A DNA stretch of 64,000 nucleotides from Xiphias gladius (GCF_016859285.1 NC_053414.1:8568517-8632516), one strand, 5' to 3'. Shown: positions 46,564-58,275, counted from the stretch's first letter. Notes: generated by a model from the letters alone, not told the origin. Translations and numbers: made by a program.

Positions 46564-49500
46564 CGACACCGATAGCTAATGTCACTGTAAAGTAGGTTAA
46601 TGGCTTCTATTCGGTTCCCGCTTGCTCTGAAACTGAACATGCTGAGAAAAAAAAAAAAAAAAACTCCGCAAACTGTGCAACAGGTAGGTTGTTAGCAAGA
46701 AGTAACCAAAGTAGCACTTTCGACTTTTTTTGGGGGGGGTCTAAAAAGGTTCAAACGAGGTTTTTAACAGCCTGATATGTCAGAGGGAAGAATAGATGTT
46801 CAGAAAGACTAAGGAAAAGTTACATCAATATACACACGCACACAAAAACAAAAAAACGGCCAGAAACCTTGACTGACATCGAACATCTCGCGTTAATTAA
46901 CGAGGTTGTCCGCGCTTCAAAAAAAAAAACGTTCTACTGGCAGCGGCCAACGGTCCTACCTGTCAGCCCGCTTCACAGCCCGGTCGTCCCGGACATGTTT
47001 TCCGGTTTGCGGTCCGAACTAAAACACCAGCGAACAACAGCTGGGGCAATCCTGCGATCCTTCGCCGCTCCGGTCCCTCCCAGCCCCTCTCCCCTCGCCT
47101 TCCTCCCGGCACGAGCAGTTTCGGACGAGTTCTCACAAGTTCGCCCGAGCTCCTCCTCCTCCTCCTCCCCCCCTCCGCCCGAGGCCCCGGTGCTGAAACA
47201 CCGCTATCTGCCTGGCATTCCTCGGATACCGACACATCACCTGGATACTGTCAGGATTATATGGTAGGTAGCTGTACAGAGGTATGCGTAGGTTTAAAAA
47301 AAAAAAAAAAAGTACTTAATGGTATTGATTTGGTCTCTTTAGATTATCAAAAGAGTTGGCAATTAGTTTACTGTCAGTTGAGTCATCCATTAAACACCTG
47401 ATCATTTCTGCTCTACAGCTCTGGTTGGTTTCCTTTGGGAAATAATGAAAATGCCATGTAGTTGGGGCCAGTAGGGACCCAAAATAACCCCCCCCCCCGA
47501 AGGTTAACTTTGCCCACGGTTCAGAACAGATGTTGTACAGATGCCAGAACCAGTTCGGTCCATGACAGCCACACAAATTCTCAGGAATGAAGCTTTAAAT
47601 AATCAAACCGTTAGCTAAAGTTTTCTAAACGTCTTCTCCCATGTGCATTAGCTTAAAAAGATGCTCATACCTGGGCTCAGTCCATTAATGTTCAGGTGCT
47701 GTACGGCCAGGTGTGTCTGTCATTTATTTCACCTGGGGTTCAGGTGTGTCTGAGCCAATCAGAGGGGAGAGCTATCCGCTCCACTGAGAGCCACAGTTTT
47801 GGTTGACAACCTCAGGGGCTTTCAGCACTCACCACTTGACAACTAGTGACCAGAGATGTGCCTGAACTTGACAGCCTCCTCTTAGACACGTACACTACTC
47901 GTCCGGTGTTACCTTTAAAGAGGATACCCCTGTAGTCATATTCATGTGCATTTCTCCATAGAAATGACTCAATATTCTCTAAGATTGTTCTTTTTTACAC
48001 CTAGATTAAAGGGTAGGTTCACCTAAATCAAACAATAATATTAACCGTATTTTCTTACTTTCCTCTCACAGTTTCTAGCCACGTGGGTCATTTTGGTTTT
48101 ATGTGCAGTGAAAGAATAACAGAAGAATTTCAACAGCAACATCTGGCACAGGTCTGGGGCCCACGGCGTCAGGGGGCGGGGCTAAACCAGAGCCTCTGTA
48201 TAAAGTGACTAAGATTTCTTGTCGGAAAGTCAGAGTGCTGAATCAAAAGTAGGCAAGTCCATACTGGGGCTACAGTAGAATATTTTAGATATATTTCTCA
48301 GCTGACTTGTTCTGCTCTGAAGATATATAACCTGCTCCACAGGCTTCGTTTTATGGTTATGTATAGTTTTCCATAATGTTTTCTGGAGCTGAAGCAATTC
48401 ACTGTTTAAACAGAGAAATAATCAGCAACTTTTTTTGACAATCGGTAAATTACTCTGCCAGGGAGGGTTATGTTTTCACTCCGCGTCTGTGTGTTGGTTT
48501 ATCGTTCAGCAGGATTACTCAAAAAGTACCGAGCCGATTTGTACCAAACTTGGTGGAAGGGTGGGACATGGGCCAGGGAGGAAGCCATTAGATTTCTGAT
48601 GTGGATCCGGTTAAAGGGATGGATCCAGGAATTTTTTTTACACTGTCCTTAATATAGCGAGAGAGGGCATGTTTCGCCTTGGCTGAGGTATGCGCTGTAC
48701 TGAGAGCCATTCTAGTTTGGCTATGTCATTTTTTCAAGCAAAAAAAGCCAAATATTCCCTTGTTCCAGCATCTAAATTTTAAGGATTTGCTGCTTTTCTT
48801 TATTTTACGTCACAGTAACCTAGTGTGGGACAAAACGAGACAATTGATGACTTCAGCTTGGGCTTTACAAAATTGTGATGGATATTTGTCAGTATTCTGA
48901 CATTTTAAAGTTCACGCAGTTCATTGAAAAAATAATCAGCAGATTCATTAACAATGAAAATAATTGTTAGTCGTAAACTGACATGAAACTAAACTAAAAT
49001 GAAAGCTATCTTCATTTACCTGTGTTAACAAAATACTGTCGTTTAAGTGCAGTTTTCTCCCAACAGCAGCACTTTACCTTTTGGGGGTCTGCTGCCACGT
49101 ATCGGGGGGGGCCTTTTGTTCGTCTGTGCCCAGTGGTCCATCATCACACACATGGTCAGCCAATTTCATAGAGAGTACTTCTTCAGCAGAAAGTATTGTG
49201 CCGATGAAAACTGTACACATTTTGTTCTGTGGATCCGCTTAATGTAACAGGGACAGTAATTCCGGAAAGACTTTTTAAAGACCGATTTCTAAAATGTCAT
49301 TTTTCAGTGCTTTGAGCACCACAAACAAAACTCACTTCACCTCCATTGTGGTGGGCTAGCAGCAGAAAATCTTTAGAGACAGAAATCTCAAAACCAAAAA
49401 CCACGTGCATGGCTACATACGTCTAGTATCTAGTGATAAAATATGTCTTCTTTTTACTACTGGTGAGCAAATAACCACCAGAAAGGCTGTATTATCTCAA

Positions 49501-52500
49501 AGAGTCAGTTTACCCAAATTACAAAAAAATACAATATTTTCTGACTTACAGTATCTAGCCATGCAGGGAGATTTGGCTTTATGCGCTGAGATTTTGAAGT
49601 ATTCACCACTGAAACTTCTGCAGGTACCTCAGAACAATGGAGGTGCCCTGACTTTTCTTTCTGCTCCTCAAAGCACTGAAAAGTCCCAGCTGTGTCTTTT
49701 TCAGTTACTCTTTTTTTTTTTTTTTTAAGGGACTGTCTCTTCATCAGAAAGTAGTTCCTGTAAAAACTGTTCACAGCAAGGTCTGTGGATCATTCAGAGT
49801 AACTGGAAGGTTGTTTCTAGAAAGACAAGTTGCCGAGGTTTTCAAATGTAAATTTTTTTAGTGCCCTCAGCGCCTCAAAGAGAATTCCCTTCACTCCTAT
49901 TGTATTGAGGTGGCAGCAGAAATCTTAGATCTGGATAACGCAGACCAAGACTAAACTAAACCACTAACCAAAACCAAAACTATCTGCATGGCTCAATACC
50001 ACCGGGGATAGAGTGGAAACTTGTCTTTTTGTAATTTAAGTGTATCTGGCCCTTTAATACCGAAAACGAGCCTGCACTGAACCTTCTCTTACAAACACAC
50101 ACTCTGGCCTTTGTCACCAAGAGCTTGACTTCTCGCTGAGGGGAAGAATGACCAAAATATCAAAGTCCCAAGGTGTGTTGTTTATTGTGTGTTAGTCATC
50201 AGCACGCTGCTGGTTTCCTCGCCGATGAAGGTACAAAGTAAGATCGTGATGTTGTTTAATTTTCATAAAAGCTTTTCATGAATTGAGTCTTTTCAGCTTA
50301 ATCATAGACAGCTGATTGTTGGGTACACCTACGTCAGCTTACCAACTCTGACATAGGTTTTATGAGGCACTGGTTAATTATTATCCAAACAGAAATAGAG
50401 CACCTGGAGAGATTGGATTTCTCTCTCTCTCTCACACTCTCACACACACGCAACCACTATTACACTCCTTCAGAGATGCACAAACAACACCAATAGGGGG
50501 TCGTCTCACCTGCGTTTGCCGTCCTGACAGCGGTCTGTCTCGCTGATGTGAGTGTTGTCTTCATTCAGGGGGCGGAGCTGCGAGCAGGAGGCGGACAGGC
50601 GGTGTTTTTTGTCAGCGCGCTGGAGGCGGGGCAGAACACTCTGACGAAACAGATCTTTCTTAGGCTTCACCTGCAAAACATGGTAGAGACCCAGATAGTA
50701 GGACTCCTGGGGCTACTGTTTGCATTGTCCTAAAGTGAGGAGTGCCGGCGAAAAATGTGTTCTGAGGAGATGTCCCCTGCTCGGTGTGACCCTAAATTTG
50801 TGATGCTATCCAGTGCCAACTTTGTGGTCTCACCAGGTCCATTGACGATCCCAGGGAGTACTTTCGGCTCACCCTGCGCTCCAGGACCTGCATAGCTGAG
50901 GGGACAAAAGGGTATTGTAAGGAAATAGCTCAACATTTTGGAAACTATGCATATATGCTTTCTGGCAGAGAGTTAAAGAAGAGAAGAGCCATACCAATCT
51001 CGAGTCTAACCGTTAAATATGAAGCTGAAACAAACAAGATATACTGCGTTAATCTGTAAGCTTTAGCGGTTCAGGTGTATTTTGTCACTTTAGGACAGAA
51101 CCAGGTCAGCTGTATTCCAGATATTTAAGGTAACAAAGCTACGCATTTTGCCCAAAATGTTGAACTATTCCTGTGATAGTGGACACACATATACAGTACT
51201 CATAGTGTAAGACATTATTTAACTTGTGACAACCTCTTTCATTCACGCCTTACTATCTAGATTCTCACGCTTAACTTATACTAAGCAAAAACAAGCCAGT
51301 AAACAAGCCCCAAACACAGTACTTCCAGTCTTGACTGTAAATAACGGTTTGACTTGATAAACTTTTCACGCTAAGCATGAATGATTTCAACAGAGACTAC
51401 TCCGTGCAGGTTTAAATGGAAATGGATGCTTAAAAGATATTCAGAGTTTCTCTTTAGGCTTCTTTCATAAAACTCAGACACAGAAACATATTTACTTGAA
51501 TAACCTGAATAAACTAATATCCAAAAAAGAGCACGTGAACAGAATCTGCTTTCAATAAAAAGAGCAAATGAAGCTGACAGGCCTCCTTGTGTTTGACACT
51601 GTATGTGTGTGGGCATGTGCACATGTAGTTCTTTGACAGTGTGTGCACTAGGACTGGGTGATATGATAAAATCCATATCACAATATTAATCATTTAAATA
51701 TATAAATATAAATATAGCTGGGTATCAAACCTCAATACTTTTTTGGTGCCGACCAAAACGTGTTTGTATCACCCAGATGGAAAACTGTCAAGTACTGAAA
51801 ACTGGCATTGGATGTCTTGTCATATTTGTAAACTTGTTTATTCTTAGATTCTTATTTAAAAAAAATTATATTCTCAAATGAAAAATAAGATTTTGTAGAA
51901 AAATGTGCTTATATCTTTAAAGTAACGTATCAAAATAGAGTAGTATTGTTTTTGGTATTTCTACCAAATTTAATTTTAAACAATACCCAGTCCTTGAGAT
52001 GAACATACTGTGTATCATGATTTTGCAGATATATGTAAAGAATTATACAAAATAATCAAACCACTGACGTTCAATGCAGTGAACTGTTTCACTGTGATGC
52101 CTCAAATCTTTCAAAACTATATTTTTAAAACAGCTTCAATAACATTTTTTTACTTTTAAATTATAACTTGCCCTGAATTATTAATTTGTACTACTGAAGT
52201 TTGTAGAATGATACGATACGAGTGTGTTGAGTAATACCCACCTCAAAATTAGCTGTGTGGTAATTAGAATAAACATTATTTAGCATTATGCGATGTGGGT
52301 ATGTGTATACATAGTGAAGGTCTTAAATCTAAGGACCATCTTCCAACTAGGGCCCCTTAAAACAAAGCAACAAAGCATAGCCCGCCTTCAGGCCCTTTTC
52401 AGCTGATATCGTGCTTAAGTGCTGCTTATTTCAGAGGAATTTGTGTATTACATTAGCACAAACAAACAGTAAGCCTGAAGCTTTCATGGCTCCCTGAGTT

Positions 52501-52960
52501 CTGGGGCCTGGTGGTCTGCTTTGCAATCCAGCCTTGCATGTGATACAAAATGATATGATTCCACTTGATTGTCCCCTAGCCCTAGTGTGCATGTGGGCTT
52601 GCGTGTGGCCGGTGTGTGTCACCAGAGTGCGGGTCCAGTCTCTGTCTGTGTCTTGAAAGCTGACTGAGGATGGTTTCTCGGTGCGTTGCGTCCTCTATCC
52701 CTGCATCCTTCAGCTCTCCATCAGTTACATTCAGCAAACCCTGCAGAGAAGCAAGGTCAGCAAAGACTAAAGAGAAAATGAGGATCGTGAAGACTGAAGC
52801 ACAGAGCAAATGAAAGACGAGACATCAACAAGCACACACAAGCACAAGATGATTTTGCACATTCCCATACCTCAAGACCATAATATTCACTTTCTAGTAT
52901 CTTGGTGTACTGGGGCAGGCCAATCTGTCTCAGCCACCAGGCGATGGAGCGATTATTCAT
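36498..52960 (-). CDS. sh2d3a: SH2 domain-containing protein 3A-like NSP-family adaptor with N-terminal SAM domain, 18 coding exons, 849 aa
   Basis: Exons in transcript order: 52962-52871 (ATG 52960), 52740-52623, 50895-50834, 50670-50510, 44546-44507, 44347-44231, 43798-43655, 43013-42712, 42588-42503, 42161-42042, 41953-41796, 41679-41479, 40486-40325, 40016-39901, 39082-38911, 38805-38694, 37624-37439, 36700-36498. Phases agree and the sum is 850 codons with stop. SAM about residues 5-66; SH2 about 188-290 (WYHGPL, FLVRDSS with the phosphotyrosine Arg at 211); Gly-rich 305-317; FYTELVIQ near 460; C-terminal RasGEF-like fold about 534-849 (LPENNRPLEP, LPHGHQLR, DILGCTG, LRLLWGQSGA). NSP proteins bind phosphotyrosine receptors through SH2 and Cas (BCAR1/NEDD9) through a catalytically dead RasGEF fold. 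ALHMLSVDCQ and location between trip10 and vav1 favour SH2D3A over BCAR3/SH2D3C. The first ATG is provisional; coding exons further upstream are possible. Confidence 0.88.
39180..39900 (-). mobile_element. Tc1-like transposon relic in sh2d3a intron
   Basis: On the minus strand 39405-39330 reads RPAQSPDLNPMELVWDELDR, the Tc1 transposase block with the third catalytic acidic residue, followed by a stop and later pieces such as CGKFCNSVG. The other flank (39480-39700) is noncoding transposon sequence. Inactive, and oriented with the host gene. Confidence 0.78.
40984..41225 (+). repeat. GGGCTGCAACTA-type dispersed repeat in sh2d3a intron
   Basis: GCTGCTACTAATGATTATG, AAAAATAGTGGAAAATTTCC, CTGACCAACAGCACAAAACC and ATTCAAATTTACTGTCATAG match the family body. 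Confidence 0.6.
42850..44347 (-). other. sh2d3a: sh2d3a SH2 domain exons
   Basis: Exon 44347-44231 gives MDSLKKELEEELKLSTEDP followed by the SH2 start HAWYHGPL. Exon 43798-43655 gives FLVRDSS and HFKIIRVVL. The first half of exon 43013-42712 gives YSRELFQFEEDRFDNVPALI and GGRRPISQASGA. The KELEEELKLS lead-in is the NSP-family signature. The FLVR arginine and the following strand residues are intact, so phosphotyrosine binding should be functional. The ATG at 44326 could start a 685-aa isoform lacking the SAM region. Confidence 0.92.
43960..44115 (-). repeat. Dispersed repeat (TTAGCTTAGCATA type), reverse copy
   Basis: ATGCTAAGCTAACTGGCTGC, TCCAGCTTCATATTTAATC and GATGTGAGAGTGGTATTGAA. Same family as 32510, 50910 and 58990. 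Confidence 0.55.
45528..46185. mobile_element. Second foldback-like element in sh2d3a intron
   Basis: GGCAGTTTATTAGGAACGCC, GTCCTGCAATAAATCCTCCC and GTTGATTCAACTGCATGGTC on the left reappear reversed on the right (ATGATAGTACAGTTGAATCA, GGGAGGATTTATTGCAGGAC, TGTACCTAATAAACTGGCAA). Partial relatives of the same arm lie near 44000 and 45060. Noncoding. Confidence 0.65.
46232..46285 (+). repeat. (CA)n microsatellite
   Basis: About 26 CA units; a second tract of similar length lies at 46509-46561. Both are in the intron upstream of the candidate short-isoform path. Confidence 0.95.
46960..47240 (-). promoter_or_regulatory. GC-rich block with candidate alternative first exon of sh2d3a
   Basis: This is a CpG-rich stretch inside the 6-kb intron between sh2d3a exons at 50510 and 44546. 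On the minus strand it reads as a GC-rich leader with a very short upstream ORF (MSGTTGL then stop), ending in a good donor, GCTGACAG|GTAGGA, at 46960. Splicing to the exon at 44546 or 44347 would use the ATG at 44326. The absence of any long coding frame fits a 5' untranslated exon and CpG-island promoter. Transcription is inferred, not shown. Confidence 0.5.
48465..48690 (+). repeat. Dispersed fish repeat (AAGTACCGAGCCGATTTGTA)
   Basis: TTCAGCAGGATTACTCAAAA, CCAAACTTGGTGGAAGGGTG, GGACATGGGCCAGGGAGGAA and GGATCCGGTTAAAGGGATGG match a common percomorph repeat. The 60-codon frame inside it is not a gene. Confidence 0.65.
49265..50050 (+). repeat. Dispersed repeat block (two copies) in sh2d3a intron
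   Basis: First copy: GCTTTGAGCACCACAAACAA, GCTAGCAGCAGAAAATC. Second copy: AGAGTCAGTTTACCCAAATT, GGAGGTGCCCTGACTTTTC, TGGCAGCAGAAATCTTAG and AACCAAAACTATCTGCATGG. Noncoding. Confidence 0.55.
50910..51115 (+). repeat. Dispersed repeat (AGCTCAACATTTTGG type)
   Basis: GGAAATAGCTCAACATTTTG, GGCAGAGAGTTAAAGAAGAG, GTTAAATATGAAGCTGAAAC. It begins only about 15 bases upstream of the sh2d3a exon 3 acceptor tract, so it lies in the branch-point region. Confidence 0.55.
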
Positions 52961-52962
52961 GT
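52623..52962 (-). other. sh2d3a: sh2d3a exons 1-2 of the model: SAM domain
   Basis: Exon 52962-52871 encodes MNNRSIAWWLRQIGLPQYTK and on to GLE; exon 52740-52623 continues GLLNVTDGELKDAGIE and HRETILSQL. This is a full SAM signature (W-L..IGL..Y, LL.VTD.ELK..GI, HR..IL). Exon 2 ends in phase 1 and joins exon 3 (CT ATG CAG...) in phase when the strong acceptor CTCAG at 50896-50900 is used. Human SH2D3A, BCAR3 and SH2D3C as I know them have no SAM domain. SAM domains mediate homo- or hetero-oligomerisation; a role here is inference. Confidence 0.8.
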
Positions 52963-53039
52963 CTGAACAGCAAAGGGAGAGAAGGTACTGATTACATACC
53001 AGAACCCATGCAAACTCACACACACACACACACACACAT

Positions 53040-56000
53040 GCTGGTACATGTTATTTGTACAGTGTCTGAAAAGTAGAAATGAAAGAGTAGTCTGACATCA
53101 ACTTACTTCTAGAAATCAGCCAACGAGACACACAAGCGGAGAGACATTGTACTGTTTGCACTACAGCAGCAACAGTATGTAACACCTACCTGTTTACAGG
53201 GACCTCCAAGGCACTCTGGGCTTTTACTTCTCTCTTTCTCCTTGTAATATTTCTATCTCATACTGCTTCTTTCTTTTCTCACTTGCCCTCTGTTTGCTTT
53301 CCTCTTTTGCAGCTGCTCTCATCTAAGTTGTAGCCTCCGTCATCAAGTCTATCTCTCACTTATTCTTTGCGGTAATAGTGGAAGCCCGCTCCCCCTCAAA
53401 CCGGCTGGGTCACTTAAAAAGCCAATCAGATTGTGCAGTGGGCACACGGTACCCCGCAGACAACAGCAAATCACAGCGTAGGAATTAGCATGAGCTGTCA
53501 CGGGGCGGAGGGTGCAGGTTGAGGCATGACATGGGAGAGAGAGGGAGTTCAGAAAAACACGAAGGGGGTATAGAAGAAAATGTAAGACTCTTGAGCAGCT
53601 ACCAACATGTCAAGTCAGAGAGAGGCAAGCATGCACAGTGGTGTGTCTTCCAATCTGTCTGTGCAGGTAGTGTGTTAGAAGATACAGTATCTGCAGGGCA
53701 ACTGGTGATATGTATTAGACTGACACCTGGTGTTGAAGTAAAAAGTGACACAGGCCTTTTCTTCCAAAACAGGTCAGTTTACTCCACGTGAGGACTTGCA
53801 CTCATCATGTGCTAAGCTTTATTATGTCGTCTGTAACTCTGGAGAAGTCTATGTTTACAGAAAGTCTGTGATTACGAGTATGGAGCGTTATGGGTAGTAT
53901 AGGATCCAGTGTTTTTGGAGCTCGATGCAGTCTGTGGACTAATAGTTAGGATATGTCTGCCTCCACGGCTTCCATTTTGACTGTTCTATTCTATTTTGAT
54001 ATGCCTCTTGCAAGTCCACCAATTTTATGGACATACAAAGCCCATTCAAGGTATCGTCCTTAATCTGGATAACCTGGTTTCACAATTTCTCTAAAACCAA
54101 ACTTAAGTTTAATGTGTCAGGCTGTCAATAGTCTATTATTTTTTTACTTATCACTCCTTATGATAATGATATCAGTCTCATATTTTGATACTTACAGTAA
54201 GACTTTGTCATAAAATAACACACCTTTCGTCTTAATATAAAAAATTTAAATTATACCTAGTGAACACGCCTTTGTAGTAGCTCACAGTGGCTAAAACTAA
54301 CACTCTAGATAGATACTGTTGTCTAAGAGGCATTACTGAGTCGGTTCTTTGACTTTATGACTCCTCTCTACTTACGCAGTAGTTTCACTATGTTGTAGCC
54401 TTTACCATTATCCCGTAACTACCCCTTGTAACGACAGTGGCCACTGTTCAGCAAATGTTACAGAGGCTCCACTTAAAACCTGTCTGTTGACCAGTTGCAT
54501 TAACGATCTATACGTCCAAACCACACACAAAAAAAGAAACATACCTTCTTACTTCTTAGGTAGGTAAATAACAAACAATGCAATTAAATTCCAAATTCTG
54601 TACGATAACTAAATAGACTAACTAAAGTATAAAAATAAAAAAAGAAATATAAATAATGGAAAAAGAAATCAAGACTAAAGATAGACCCATAGCTATACTG
54701 TGCACTGAATATACACTGTACAAGGGCAGTTACGTCATTAATTTAGATGACGTCATTTAAACATCATTGATGGATCGTCAGTCAGACAAAGGCCCCACCA
54801 ATTACATCATTAAGACGTCATGAAGTTTGCGGATTTGAGATCGTAAATAGAAACTGTGGCTTGCATCAGTCTAACTGACCCAAATGCCACAGAGGAGACG
54901 CGGAGAGCTCTGGTGGCTGGATGGATGCCGGGAGCTCGGCTGTCAGGGGCAGCAGCTGAGGCCATCAGCCCACCGACGCACGGCTGTCGATGGAGGCCCG
55001 TTGCGTCAGGTGACCCTGCTGAGCTTCAAGCTCATGGTGTGGCCTGGGGGCTCAAGTCCTGCACGGTTCAGCCTTTGCGCGTCTATGCGATGAGCTTTCA
55101 AGAGTCCACTGTGGGAGCCAGTGGCCTTTCTCTTTCTTTCTTTCTTTCTCTCTTTCTTTTCTATACTATTGTATGAATCAGTAGTCGAATTCATGTTAAA
55201 CCGTAAGAAGTCATTACATTTTAATTTAATATAAGGCTGGAACATTTTTGTTTAGTCCCAAGCAAAAGGAGTTTGCCCCTTTCTCCATTTTATCTCAACA
55301 TGTCAACTTTGCAAGTGATAATAAGTGTTGTTTTTACATCCTGATCTCTGCTGCCTCCAATAGTTCAAAGAATCAGTTCTTGCATATCTAAAATTATTTG
55401 AGTCAACAACTTGAAGCCGTTGGCAGTAGCCGTAAATATTGTTTGAAATGAGATTGGTGCATAATATCTGAGAGATTGTCAGCCATGTCATTACAAAAGA
55501 GCCTTTCATATCTCAGTATGCTCACCATGAGTTTCACTGTGTTAAAGGTGACACCAGGCCCACAACTTCCACATTTCACTGTGGCCTTCTTCTGTTGTTC
55601 AGGGGACATTCAGCAATTACACAATAGCAGCTGTTGTGATTGAGAACCAGTGCACTACAGTAACATGTATCTGTAATGTATCCACAATTTCTAATTTTGC
55701 CCAATTTTATCATTGACTGATTACATATTCAACAGTACTTAACTTGACCATCCTCAGGATGCTTCCTGAACTCTATTAAAGACCTCAAGACTTTTAAAGC
55801 AATTCTGCGATGTTAGTAAGATTGCTAGGAGCAGTTCTCACTTTATGCATCATGTAAGCAGAACGATTACACACAGTATTTATAGTAGCGGCAGTATTGT
55901 GCATGGAATAAAAATGCAACCAAAAGCAACCGCTTTATAAATTAATTTAACAAACAGAAGCACATCTTAGATATGACTGTTTAGTAAAAAATGTGCACAC

Positions 56001-57130
56001 TGCATGCACGGACAGGAATTTCAGTCTGTCTTGAAACAGAAATGTTACTCTGCCCCCGGAAGCAGATTTGGGATGCCGCATGATGAATGTGGCATGCTGC
56101 AGTCATGTTGGGGTGAGGTAAAGTGATATTTAGGCAACTGTATATTCTTGCCTTTGGTAGAAAGTTTCCTGCTTAAGTCTTGGCTCATTAAACTCTCGGT
56201 TATTTATGAGAGGAGCCGCTGTGATTGGCATTATCGAAGCATCCCTTGGCTCCGCCTGCTGCTTTGAGCAGTGTTTTATCATTAATAATGGAATTGCACA
56301 TAATCATCAGCCATAGTTCAAGTAAGGAAGTCAGCAAGTCGGCAAATAGATAGACACCATAGGGGATAAATGGGAAAATGCGTTTTGTATGTGCGTGATT
56401 TGGGTGAACTGACCCTATTTAGGAAGAAAATCCACCTAAAAATTACATTCACACTGTCTTGTTCTGGTGAGATGGTACAGTAAGATCAATATAAACAAAT
56501 ATAGACAAGTTTCTTACTTTGTTGTACATCAGAATGTAATGACATGAATTGCTGATATCAACAGTCAACACTTTCTGTTGGAACCAGTGTCTCTAAATAA
56601 GTGTCTCAGAGTTTCTTGTTTGAGATGTTACATCTGAATGAGTTTTGATAGAAGGGATTTCCAGCTGTCAATCCAAGTATGTTGCCCACGTGCCAGTAAA
56701 ATCCCCAGAGGCTGCTGTCAGAGTGTCTGGGCAGCTGTTCCATTATTCATGGAGCAGCTCCACGATTTTCTTTCAATGACATTATGACAGCAGTCCGTCT
56801 CTCTGCTGTTCAGCTTTCGGACAGACTTCACAAATTAATTATGAGCTGTTCAATGTATAAATATATTTTGATATAATCTTTCCCCTAAAGATTGTATAGT
56901 CTTTCCCCTAATTTTGTATTGGGGGGTTACTAAATAATGTTGTGGTTGGCCATGTAACACATTTATCTTTTGATAAGCTTGTGTTATGTGTTCACACTTA
57001 TGCAAACACTTGCACACACTTCTATTCTATCTGCTCTCGTGAATACATTTAACCACCATTTCACATAAAGAGCAAACTCTGTTTTATCAATTTTTACCAC
57101 TCGCAACAGCAACAGCAGAAGCTATGTGTG
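53040..57130. other. Intergenic region between sh2d3a and vav1 (divergent promoters)
   Basis: No convincing coding exon seen. It must hold the upstream control of both genes, which are transcribed away from each other. A GC-richer patch (54890-55095) has open frames but no recognisable protein. A (TTTC)n-like tract lies near 55128-55160. Confidence 0.5.
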
Positions 57131-57137
57131 TATGCAG

Positions 57138-57190
<53 letters not shown>

Positions 57191-57229
57191 CATCTGTGAG
57201 TGTGAATGCGACTGTATGAGGGTGCGTCA

Positions 57230-57412
57230 GAGGAAAAAGGAAGTTGCGGGATGAAGTTAAAAGCCTTCAACACAGTGCAGCTCTGCAGAACACCCACCAC
57301 GGAAGAAAGGCAGAACGAGAGTGCCAGAGTCTGAACATGAGATAATGAAAGGAAGACAAGGAGGTGAACGACGAGAACGAAGACAAAGAACTGCCAGGAG
57401 AAAGTACTGAAG
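57230..57412 (+). promoter_or_regulatory. vav1: Candidate vav1 5' untranslated first exon
   Basis: A purine-rich stretch ends in a consensus donor, ACTGAAG|GTGAGAG, at 57412/57413. The coding exon at 57903 has its own acceptor, TTGTGCAG, ending about 20 bases before the ATG. A noncoding first exon spliced across roughly 470 bases is therefore likely. The left boundary is a guess, and a (GT)n tract at 57138-57184 lies just upstream. There is no obvious TATA box. Confidence 0.45.
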
Positions 57413-57902
57413 GTGAGAGCTGACTCTAATCAGCCTACATTGATATTCATATAGAAAGTCATATTTTCCTGGTACAGCAGTGGCCTTTTTGTAATTTTAC
57501 TGGGTTTCAAGAAGGCAACAATATTTTACCGAAAAGATGGAGAGAGTGACTGCTCAGTGTTCACTGTAGGCCAGCTGATTTGCTTCTGAATTGGTCTCGG
57601 ACTGATTGAATAATATTCGGTAATTTCCATGTCCAGGTTCTAGCACACTTAGAAAAAAGAGGAGGGGTTACAGAGTAACAAAGTGAGATTCAGAGCTGCT
57701 TCGTAATTGTAAAAGCTGTTAAAAGTCGTGGTGCCTCTAGGCTGTTTTGTATGTGTGAATTAAGACAGTGAAAAAAACAGTGTAGTGTAAAAGTTATTGA
57801 CTTCTCGTGAAGCAAAGACATCTCTGGTTGTCAGGAGAGTGCAAACTTACAAACTGATTCACTGCTGCTGGGTGTTGTGCAGAGCAACAGCGATCACCGA
57901 CG

Positions 57903-58065
57903 ATGGAGTTGTGGCGGCAGTGTGCAGTGTGGCTGATCGACTGCCGAGTTCTTCCTGAGAACCACCGGGTCACATGGGAGGGAGCACAGGTAAATCAGCT
58001 GTGTCACATACTCGATACACCTGCACATGAACACACATCATGGTTCCTTGGTTCCTCAATTTAAT

Positions 58066-58149
<84 letters not shown>

Positions 58150-58275
58150 GACAGGTATGTGACCTGGCACAGGCTCTGAGAGATGGCGTGCTGCTCTGCC
58201 AGTTGCTCAACAACCTGCTGCCACAGGCCGTCAACCTGAGAGAGATCAACCTGCGCCCACAGATGTCCCAGGTAA

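Noticed and set aside
46869-47267. 132-codon plus-strand frame
   Set aside because: Overlaps the GC-rich block; Pro/Ser-rich by composition only. The minus-strand first-exon reading explains the block better.
54856-55176. 106-codon frame in a GC-rich patch
   Set aside because: No domain, no matching exon neighbours, ends in a TTTC simple repeat.
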